Origin: Acanthornis magna
Taxonomy: Eukaryota > Chordata > Aves > Passeriformes > Acanthizidae
Assembly (NCBI GenBank): GCA_036785705.1
Contig: JAWUZG010000015.1
Location: 5,037,001-5,101,000, forward strand
DNA length: 64,000 nucleotides
Direction: 5' to 3'
Shown in pieces: positions 59,001 to 64,000 of this stretch. Below the pieces are notes generated by a model that saw only the letters and a list, made by a program, of their open reading frames with translations, searched no databases and was not told where the DNA came from. The translations under genes were made by a program, and so were the position numbers. Positions within the stretch are counted from its first letter, which is position 1. Each line of letters starts with the position of its first letter.

Positions 59001-62000
59001 GGGGATTGATGTTTGCCCTCCTCATCTCGCTTTTAACTACTGCTCTAGATGCATTATTTCCTCACCAGAAATGAGGACTGGGAAGGGCTGGCTACCAAGA
59101 GAGATCCTATAAACTGTTCCAGGAATCTGTTAACTGAAGAGGTGACAGGCCACATATGAGCCTGAGATGGCAGAGGAAAGAGATTTTAAATGGATTCCAT
59201 GTAACTGAACTCTGTGGAAATCAGCAAGTTTTGCTCGAAAAAAGGCTTCTGTAGATATCATTCATTTCAAAGATATATTAAATCTGGTTCTTTAGTTACT
59301 GAGTTGCTTTAAAATGCAAATTAATCACTTGCCAAAATAATTTTCTTTTGCAGCTTGAATTTCAGTGGAGTCCATCTGGCATCTGCTGGGCAGTTTAGTG
59401 ACTTCCTGGGGAGCATGGGCCCTGCACAGTTTGTTGGCCGTCAGACCTTGGCCACCACCTCGATGGGTAAGGAACACAAAGGAGTTGGGTGGCTTTAATT
59501 TAGTCTTGAACAGACAGCTCCTACAAGGCACATAATAATGTGTCCAGTATCTGCTGATTTAACACTGTCCCGCTCCATTTCTCTGTTAAATCGACTGAGC
59601 TTGGCTGAAAGGTTTTGCTGACTGCAGCAAATGTGGCATTAAGAGGAGAGCAGCAGCTTTGTGCTTTTCCCCCTCAGCTCTGAAAGGCACAGACTAAGTA
59701 GAATGCAACTAAAATCCTGAAAATGCATCCTGTGCATCTTGGGATTTTTCTTTCGCTCTTCCAGCCCACCAGGCTCTCTAAGAATTTTGTTATGGTCCAC
59801 CATAATTGCATTTTCCAAAGCAGCCTGCAATGCTAGGTTCTTCCATTTGGGAGAGATGAGAGGCTTTCTGCCACAAAGAGTAGGAGACTGAGCCACAAAA
59901 GCCATTTTAGAGGGCTCTCAGTCGAGTTTGCTTTTGAAAATGTGGCCTGGAATCACTGTGGAGCTGCTTCAGAGAAACACAGCAGGAGATCAGGCACATA
60001 CAGTTTGTTGCTCCGCATAGCAGGAGGGATGTGAAGATTGGTTTTCTAATGTTTTAGTAACCCAAGGATATATTGTTTTGAAAGTCTTCTGTATATTTTG
60101 ACATTTTGGTTTAGGGGACGTGGAAATTGGCTTGCAAGAGCGAAATGGGCAGCTCGAAGTGGATATCATTCAGGCTCGAGGACTGACACCAAAACCTGGC
60201 TCCAAAACACTGCCAGGTAGGATGCTTTGCTCTCCTAAAGTACTTTCTGAGCCCCAGCCTCCCACAATTCTTGTGAATAGGGAAAATTTGAGTTTTTGCT
60301 TGGCAGGACTAAGCTGCCTGTGCATGGTATTGAAAACAAGGCTGCTTGGGCAAATCTTTTCCCTGCAGTAACTGCCTTCTCTAGAAACACCTGAGACACA
60401 GCATTCTGTCTTTCCTAAACTGAGCATGAAGATTTTCTTCATATTTGATCATGTTTATCTTTTCCAGCTGCTTACATCAAAGCTTACCTGCTAGAGAATG
60501 GTGTGTGCATTGCGAAAAAGAAGACAAAAGTGGCTCGCAAGTCATTAGACCCTTTGTACAATCAGGTGTTACTGTTTGCTGAGAGTCCCCAGGGCAAAGT
60601 ATTGCAGGTAAGATGAGCAAGTCTCCGGTCTGCCCCTCTCTCTCTTCAGCCTCTCATGGAAGATACTAAGTCCTGTGTCATCTATGTTAATTAAGATAGA
60701 TGAGAGAAAGCCAATGTTTTTATTGAACCAGATGCACTCGATCTGAGTGTAACAAATGGAAAGGAATCCCATTTTTTCGTACGCAAGCTGATGATTATTT
60801 GATACCCTGACAGGTACCATGAATGCCTACCAGGAAAAGATTGATTTCTAAATTTTTTTAGTTCTTTTTTTCCTGACACAGTTAGGAGATAGGTGGTACC
60901 TATAGGGGCTAAACAGTCTTGCAGCATGGGTTGTCTTCTGTGTTTATACACATTTAGGGCACTGTGCTTTGCCATCACCCAATCACATACCCTACCCTTT
61001 TCTACCTCTTTTCTGTTACTGCCATACATTTTCTGCCATACTCATATTTTCAACTCTAATTATGTTTCCGGAGCAAAGAGTGATTTGCATTGTTAATTCA
61101 TATCAAAGTAATTTCCATCCAATAAAGCCTGGCTAAAATCTATTTGTAATACTAATGTAATTAATCCATGAGTTTACACTGATTACCTCCACTGGTGTAT
61201 GAATTGCCAGCTAACCTGCTGGACCCTTTTCTTTAGTGACTTACCTCATTTACCTTGATTAGAAGCTTTTTCCCCTGACGCAACAAGACTGCACATTTAT
61301 GACTGAAATGGAGTGGGACCTGGTTTGGTCTGCTTTTGCCTTGTGTGGGTTTCCTTACCTGCTGCCTTGCTGCCAGGAAAGGCACTTATTCCAAGAATAA
61401 AATGAGGAGCTTGGCTCTTTGCTGACAGCCGTGTTACCAAACCCACTTTGTGCAGTGGCTTACTCCATCTCCTGCTGGCCTAGAGTGTGAATTTTTGATT
61501 TTTGATTGACATTCGTTGTCTTTCCTACCTCATTGCACTGAAAATTGTAGTGTTGTGGTTGTTTGGAGCCTAGGGAAAGAAGCTGTCAGGATTAGCCAGA
61601 GATCACTAATTGTCATCATAACCCACCCTACTCATCCTCTCCTCTTCAGAGCACGGACTCACTCTGCAGTCAGTCGTCACCTTTGTCTTGAGCCACACAG
61701 GGCCACTTGGCCACGTGCAGACCTCCAGCATGTCTAAGCTCATGACCCTCACTGCATCTGTTCTTCCACCCACTGGTCTCCATCGTGTCGTAAGTGTGAT
61801 TCAGCTTTTCCTGCTCCTCTGCCAGCTCTTGCATTAGCCCTTCCTGTGTGTCTGTGAGCCATTCTCGGCCGTCTGTGCTGCTTGCCCTGCATGTCGCTCA
61901 CGTGTGCCCCTCGTGTCCCCAGTCCCATAGCCAGTGCCTGGCTCCTGCCCTTCTCCAGGTGAGTGGCTGTACCTCGTCTCCATCTGCCCCGTGCCACGAG

Positions 62001-62733
62001 CTCTGTGTGCAGGAGTTAAAACATGCTTTTCTCCTCAAACTATTGGCTTTTGGCCCGAGTTGTTGCCCACCTTTTTTTTGTTGGTTTATTTTTCCAGATC
62101 AGGAGCTCCTCCTGTCCTTCCTCCCCAGGCCACCTTTTGGTGTGTCTAAGGCCTGTGAGGTGCCAGGACCAGATTTTACCTGCAGGTATTGGACTGCAGC
62201 CCCGAGGATACTTTGTACAGGTGCTGTCCCTGCCCAGCAGAATGGTGTCTCATCCACATGCACATTCACCTCTTTTCCATTGGGGGAAAAAAAATCTGAT
62301 AACATTAGGATTTGTAAACATGTGCTTAAAATAAAAAGGTAATATCATCAGCCAGAGCTTTGCATCACCTGTTGGTAAATATTTCTGGTCTTCTCAGGCT
62401 GTAGTAAAGCTCCAGGAAGTTGGATGAGTAGAAAGAAGGATTGGTCAGATTTGTGCTTCCCAAGCAAGTGTGAAAGTTGGAGGATTAACTCTGCTCCCCC
62501 TTCTTGTCCCTAAGGTGATAGTCTGGGGAAACTATGGACGCATGGAGCGCAAGCACTTCATGGGAGTCGCCAGGGTTCTCCTGGAAGAACTGGATTTGTC
62601 AACTTTAGCAATCGGCTGGTACAAGCTCTTCCCAACTTCCTCGATGGTAGATCCCACCACAGGCCCACTCCTGCGTCAGTCCTCACAGCTTTCCCTGGAG
62701 AGCACAGTGGGACCCTGCTGTGACAGGTCTTAG
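15073..62733 (+). CDS. RIMS4: RIMS4 (RIM4-gamma), regulating synaptic membrane exocytosis protein 4; six coding exons
   Basis: Joined coding sequence: 15073-15169, 46035-46176, 59354-59466, 60115-60216, 60468-60607 and 62515-62733 (813 nt, 270 residues plus TAG). Every intron has GT-AG ends and every junction keeps frame. The product begins MERSQSRLSLSASFEALAIY, the RIMS4 N-terminus. The middle holds the gamma-RIM linker motif RQTLATTSMG. From about residue 119 to 245 lies one C2 domain of the RIM C2B type (DVEIGLQERNGQLEVDIIQA, then KSLDPLYNQ and GWYKLFPTSSMVDP). A Ser-rich tail follows. Zn-finger, PDZ and C2A domains of the large RIMs are absent, as expected for gamma-RIMs. The third C2 loop (residues 202-212, WGNYGRMERKH) lacks the Asp cluster needed to bind calcium, also a known family trait. 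Family knowledge: gamma-RIMs are neuronal proteins affecting vesicle exocytosis and neurite growth. RIMS3 is excluded because its N-terminus differs. Confidence 0.96.
16588..16617. repeat. Nested palindrome with three GCGC cores
   Basis: Outer arms CCAGCGC (16588-16594) and GCGCTGG (16611-16617) enclose a perfect 12-bp palindrome, AAAAGCGCTTTT (16599-16610). It lies 1.4 kb downstream of exon 1, past the CpG shore. It could fold as a short hairpin or bind a dimeric factor. No family was recognised. Confidence 0.7.
20980..21110. promoter_or_regulatory. CpG islet in RIMS4 intron 1
   Basis: About fourteen CpGs fall within roughly 130 nt, far above neighbouring intron. The islet contains the 20-mer at 21081-21100 that recurs with one mismatch at 25322-25341. 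Retained CpGs suggest either germline hypomethylation, as at regulatory elements, or a GC-rich insertion. No promoter motif stands out. Confidence 0.35.
23035..23072. repeat. Poly-T run of 38 nt
   Basis: It is an unbroken T tract, preceded by T-rich sequence with G interruptions. Read on the minus strand it would be an A-tail, but the sequence from 23073 onward matches no cDNA or SINE I recognise, and CR1 machinery does not add poly-A. Most likely a simple homopolymer, possibly inaccurate in exact length. Confidence 0.9.
24014..24064. repeat. 17-bp tandem repeat, three copies
   Basis: The unit ACAGTTTCCCAGTGGTG occurs at 24031-24047 and 24048-24064 exactly, and at 24014-24030 with small changes (GACATTTCCCAGTGGTG). 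It is a recent local duplication with no known family. Confidence 0.9.
25270..25740. promoter_or_regulatory. CpG-rich island-like element in RIMS4 intron 1
   Basis: More than 25 CpGs occur in about 470 nt, concentrated at 25390-25740, in an otherwise CpG-poor intron. It includes a half RFX/X-box-like motif, CCATGGCAAC (25589-25598). An open + strand frame at 25360-25767 follows from the base composition and has no homology I know. I infer an unmethylated enhancer or an alternative promoter of RIMS4. Confidence 0.4.
33125..33158. repeat. Perfect 34-bp palindrome
   Basis: The left half AAAATGCAGCTCATAAA is followed directly by its exact reverse complement, with no spacer, centred between 33141 and 33142. 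The flanks are AT-rich and show no similarity to each other. Perfect spacerless palindromes of this length are unusual. It could be a remnant of a non-autonomous DNA transposon terminal structure, a cruciform-prone site, or a small RNA hairpin, though a spacerless hairpin would have almost no loop. Confidence 0.95.
42395..42570 (+). mobile_element. Old CR1/L3-like LINE fragment
   Basis: The passage CTTGATATCTTCAAACCCAG, followed by AGTGGATAGTGCTTTAGAAG and a region ending near GGGGCCCTTCTGGTTG, parallels the 3' UTR of ancient amniote CR1-type LINEs that carry TTGATATCTT, CTTTA and CCCTTCTGG motifs in this order. Divergence is high and no coding remains. Confidence 0.5.
43395..43497. repeat. 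T-rich low-complexity tract (TTTTG/TTTG-like)
   Basis: About 100 nt of T with scattered G, ending in alternating TTTTT and AAAAA blocks. It accounts for the Phe/Leu-rich frame across it. No family was recognised. Confidence 0.9.
44748..44967 (+). mobile_element. CR1 LINE, 3' end (220 nt)
   Basis: It reads through the conserved CR1 landmarks AGTTCCACCTGAATATGAGG, AAGAACTTCTTTACTG, CACTGGAACAGGTTGCCCAG, a GTGGAGTCTCC block and CTTCCAACCTTACCCATTCT, ending TGTGATTCTTT. The match to the avian CR1 3' UTR is clear. It is 5' truncated and moderately diverged, and sits 1.1 kb before exon 2. Confidence 0.93.
46035..46176 (+). CDS. RIMS4: RIMS4 coding exon 2 (residues 33-79 and two bases of codon 80)
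   Basis: The acceptor TTCCTAG is followed by the frame DGDGRRLKGAIQRSTETG, then LAVEMPSRTVRQASHESIED and SMNSYGSEG, and ends at AAA|GTAAGT. This is the conserved gamma-RIM linker block with the RRSTETG-like motif shared by RIMS3 and RIMS4. Phase 1 comes in and phase 2 goes out, matching exons 1 and 3. The first residues read Asp-Gly-Asp-Gly where I recall Gly-Asp-Ser in human, which accounts for the one extra residue in the total length. The stretch is rich in Ser and Thr, is probably disordered, and has no recognisable fold. Confidence 0.95.
52739..52752 (+). promoter_or_regulatory. CTCF-like motif (one mismatch to core)
   Basis: CCACCAGCGGGCGG fits the CTCF core CCASYAGRKGGCRS except for C at the eighth position. 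It lies in a small GC-rich patch (52739-52768) within an AT-rich part of intron 2. Occupancy cannot be judged from sequence alone. Confidence 0.3.
53245..53955 (-). mobile_element. CR1 LINE, ORF2 C-terminus plus 3' UTR, minus strand
   Basis: The element runs right to left. The minus strand at 53950-53717 encodes a decayed CR1 ORF2 C-terminal segment containing ERELGVLVDGKLNMSQQC, a hallmark of CR1 reverse transcriptases. Then follow the 3' UTR blocks and the end near AGTTGGAAGGGACCC and ATCCATAGAATC on the + strand. It is truncated at its 5' side near 53955 and carries stops and frameshifts, so it is inactive. It is the longest repeat in the window. Confidence 0.94.
54541..54800. promoter_or_regulatory. 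Candidate enhancer in RIMS4 intron 2
   Basis: A unique stretch dense in transcription-factor motifs: palindromic AATCATGATT (54643-54652), homeobox TAATTAAT (54680-54687), facing SOX/TCF-type sites CTTTG and CAAAG (54692-54696 and 54702-54706), an inverted TGACA/TGTCA pair (54757-54768) and an E-box, CACCTG (54767-54772). The clustering suggests a regulatory element. Activity and conservation are inference. Confidence 0.35.
56401..56500 (-). mobile_element. CR1 LINE fragment, 3' end, minus strand
   Basis: The + strand reads CTTGGAAGGGACCTTAAATA, then TCATTTAGTTCAGCCC, TGGGCAGGGACACCTGCTAG and ACCAG. This is the reverse-complement start of many avian CR1 copies (a GTTGGAAGGGACC block, then GGGCAGGGACACC). 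It is only about 100 nt long, so a very truncated copy. Confidence 0.88.
59354..59466 (+). CDS. RIMS4: RIMS4 coding exon 3 (residues 80-117 and first base of codon 118)
   Basis: The acceptor CTTTTGCAG leads into NLNFSGVHLASAGQFSDFLG, then SMGPAQFVGRQTLATTSMG. The donor is G|GTAAGG. The segment just before the C2B domain, FSDFLGSMGPAQFVGRQTLA, is the most RIMS-like part of the linker and is nearly unchanged from human. The earlier half differs at a few places (NFSGVH against NYGGVC from memory). Phase 2 comes in and phase 1 goes out. Confidence 0.96.
59467..60114 (+). other. RIMS4: RIMS4 intron 3 (648 nt, phase 1)
   Basis: It begins GTAAGG and ends TTTGGTTTAG, a standard U2-type intron. It has no repeat or coding content that I can see. 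Confidence 0.93.
60115..60216 (+). CDS. RIMS4: RIMS4 coding exon 4 (residues 118-151, start of C2B domain)
   Basis: The acceptor GGTTTAG is followed by GDVEIGLQERNGQLEVDIIQ and ARGLTPKPGSKTLP, then the donor CAG|GTAGGA. This is the first part of the C2B beta-sandwich, including the strand LEVDIIQARGL and the top loop TPKPGSK. Phase 1 comes in and phase 1 goes out. Reading on past the donor gives an open tail to about 60371, which is a read-through frame and not evidence of a longer exon. Confidence 0.96.
60217..60467 (+). other. RIMS4: RIMS4 intron 4 (251 nt, phase 1)
   Basis: It begins GTAGGA and ends TTTTCCAG. This short intron splits the C2B domain between the loop KPGSKTLP and the next strand, AYIKAYLLEN. 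Nothing else is seen in it. Confidence 0.93.
60468..60607 (+). CDS. RIMS4: RIMS4 coding exon 5 (residues 152-198, middle of C2B domain)
   Basis: The acceptor CTTTTCCAG leads into AAYIKAYLLENGVCIAKKKT, then KVARKSLDPLYNQVLLFAES and PQGKVLQ, and the donor CAG|GTAAGA. It contains the polybasic strand KKKTKVARK, the type of C2 surface that binds acidic lipids or partner proteins, and the second-loop motif SLDPLYNQ, where one Asp remains. The exon is separated from exon 4 by only 251 nt. Phase 1 comes in and phase 0 goes out. Confidence 0.96.
60608..62514 (+). other. RIMS4: RIMS4 intron 5 (1.9 kb, phase 0)
   Basis: It begins GTAAGA and ends at TCCCTAAG after a C- and T-rich tract. Apparent long frames at 61516-61737 and 61848-62342 match nothing I know and lie in C- and T-rich sequence. 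I treat them as chance. Confidence 0.92.
62515..62733 (+). CDS. RIMS4: RIMS4 terminal coding exon 6 (residues 199-270 and stop)
   Basis: The acceptor TGTCCCTAAG, after a C-rich polypyrimidine tract, opens in phase 0 on VIVWGNYGRMERKHFMGVAR, then VLLEELDLSTLAIGWYKLFP, and a tail ending ESTVGPCCDRS. The stop TAG (62731-62733) is followed at once by an in-frame TGA, so termination is doubled. A strong donor-like motif, GTGAGT, overlaps the stop. The end of the C2B domain and the Ser-rich C-terminal tail (RQSSQLSLES) are encoded here, as in other gamma-RIM genes. Confidence 0.96.
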   Translation: MIVWGNYGRMERKHFMGVARVLLEELDLSTLAIGWYKLFPTSSMVDPTTGPLLRQSSQLSLESTVGPCCDRS

Positions 62734-64000
62734 TGAGTAAGGAAGGGGGAACTGCTTTTGTTTTTTAAACATGCTGTCAAGGTTTTGTTTGCTGGAACTC
62801 TGACCTCAAGCGCAATGCATGTTCAATCAGTTCTTGTGGAGCTGGAAGAGGAGGATAAACCAGTGACCTTAGACAGAAGACGAGGGGGAGGGCACTGTGC
62901 CCTCTCCATCCGAGGAGGAGGTGCCATGGGGCATGAGTCCTAGTTGTCAAATTAGACATACACCTCTTGTTTCACTTCTCTCGCTGTCATTCTTGGACCC
63001 TTGTTTCAGATCAATATTAACCCTGGAAAGTTGCAGCATTTGAAAGAATTTTGGGGGGAGCAAGGAATTAATTTCTCTTAACTGTACGTCTTAGAAATTT
63101 CTAATACGAATTCTTTCATGAGAAAGTACCTGAAAAATTCAGATGTCATCATCTGGGCTAAAAAGAGCAGGAACAGAAAGTTTTAAGAGGAAGCATTGGG
63201 TTTTTTAAATAAAGTCTTTCTTTCTGAGAGGAAGAAAAAGAAAGAAACCTGCAACTCTTTCTTTAGAATCAGTTCCCTGTCACTGAGTCATGTTAGCTGT
63301 AACACTGTCGTTGCTGTGTTTTCAAACTGTGCCAAATTACCAGCAAGTGTCTTTACTGCATTACGTGTCTAACACTGCTGATGAAGCATACTTGGTGGGA
63401 GAACAAGTAGCGCCTACTTAGAGCAGACAGTTTAAACAGAGTTTGAGTTTAGCAGGCTAATTAACCGCAGTTTTGCTCAGAAAAAAAACCCCAAAACACT
63501 AGAAGTGGGAGCTGAACATCACACTTGCAGCTTGAGGTGTTTTGTATTGTCAGATACAACGTTCTGCAATTTGCTGACTCCCTTACTTGTTGCTGTGCAT
63601 CCTTCAGTCATGATGTCTTCTATCTCCTGCTTTTTTCCTTCATCTCCTTGGTACTGATACATATCTGCTGGAGATACTGCCCTTCCTGTTGTGCTGTGCA
63701 CTGACCTGAAACAGGACTGTTTTATCCTGCCGTGGGAGAGGAAATGGGGGCTTCTGGGGGTGCAGAAGAAAGAAACCTCAGTTTGCCATCTGAGAAGAAG
63801 GTGCTGGAGAGCACATAACCCTTCTTGTGAAGAGAGGGGAGCTTTAGGCAGTCTTGGTAGTACACAGACATTGTCAAGTGTCCTGCAAGAGATGAGATCC
63901 CCAAAGTACAGAGAGGCAGTGAGTGAGGAATGTGATGGCACAGTGGTCACAGCACGTATTTTCTGTTCATTAAACAAATTTGCAGAGCTGTGGCAGCTGC
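62734..64000 (+). other. RIMS4: RIMS4 3' UTR and possibly downstream DNA, running off the window
   Basis: Sequence after the stop has no coding signal. One canonical polyadenylation hexamer, AATAAA, lies at 63208-63213, followed by T-rich and then purine-rich DNA, so it is a plausible but unproven proximal cleavage site. Mammalian RIMS4 3' UTRs are several kilobases long, so the true end may lie beyond the window. The next gene is not visible. Confidence 0.6.

Larger units (their letters stand above)
46177..59353 (+). other. RIMS4: RIMS4 intron 2 (13.2 kb, phase 2)
   Basis: The donor is GTAAGT at 46177 and the acceptor TTTTGCAG ends at 59353. The intron holds a CR1 fragment of about 700 nt (53245-53955, minus strand), a small CR1 piece (56401-56500), a candidate enhancer (54541-54800) and a CTCF-like site near 52739. 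A long open frame on the + strand at 49006-49782 has no recognisable homology. The rest is unremarkable unique sequence. Confidence 0.9.

Noticed and set aside
60120..60371. Longer RIMS4 exon 4 with an alternative C-terminus
   Set aside because: The frame past 60216 is intron read-through. The donor and the next exon restore the conserved C2B sequence.
1..64000. CRISPR arrays, operons, rRNA or tRNA genes, prophage or toxin systems
   Set aside because: None seen. The window is a vertebrate gene region, and repeated elements are LINE fragments or simple repeats.

Overview
This window is vertebrate nuclear DNA, almost certainly from a bird. It has one spliced gene with GT-AG introns, a dense CpG-island promoter, and interspersed repeats that are nearly all CR1 LINE fragments, the dominant avian retrotransposon. 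No SINE was recognised. Nothing in it is prokaryotic: there are no operons, CRISPR arrays, rRNA or tRNA genes that I can see. Most open reading frames are chance frames in non-coding DNA.

The one gene I can support is RIMS4 (RIM4-gamma) on the + strand. All six coding exons fall in the window: 15073-15169, 46035-46176, 59354-59466, 60115-60216, 60468-60607 and 62515-62733. The phases agree at every junction. The joined frame is 813 nt, or 270 residues plus a stop, against about 269 residues in human as I remember it. The product is the short RIM isoform: a low-complexity N-terminal half and one C2B domain, with no Zn finger, PDZ or C2A.

Layout: 1-14689 is intergenic DNA 5' of RIMS4, with two CR1 fragments, a CTCTG microsatellite, a diverged tandem duplication and a small promoter-like CpG cluster near 1.15-1.43 kb. 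14690-15970 is the RIMS4 CpG island with GC boxes, an inverted CCAAT box and exon 1. 15170-46034 is the 30.9-kb intron 1, with two CpG islets, a 38-nt poly-T run, a perfect 34-bp palindrome and two CR1 fragments. 46177-59353 is intron 2, with a CR1 piece of about 0.7 kb carrying decayed reverse-transcriptase C-terminal code, a smaller CR1 piece and a candidate enhancer. 59354-62733 is the compact 3' cluster of exons encoding the end of the linker and the C2B domain. 62734-64000 is 3' UTR or downstream DNA. In human the neighbours on 20q13 are, from memory, YWHAB on the 5' side and KCNK15 on the 3' side. Neither is visible here.

I found no new gene system. The most useful observation is an upstream ORF at 14996-15145. 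It starts in a strong Kozak context, overlaps the weak-context RIMS4 start in another frame, and would be expected to limit RIMS4 translation if the transcription start lies 5' of it. Others worth a check are an in-frame ATG-less N-terminal extension, a strong splice-donor motif overlapping the stop codon, the palindrome at 33125-33158, and CpG islets in intron 1.
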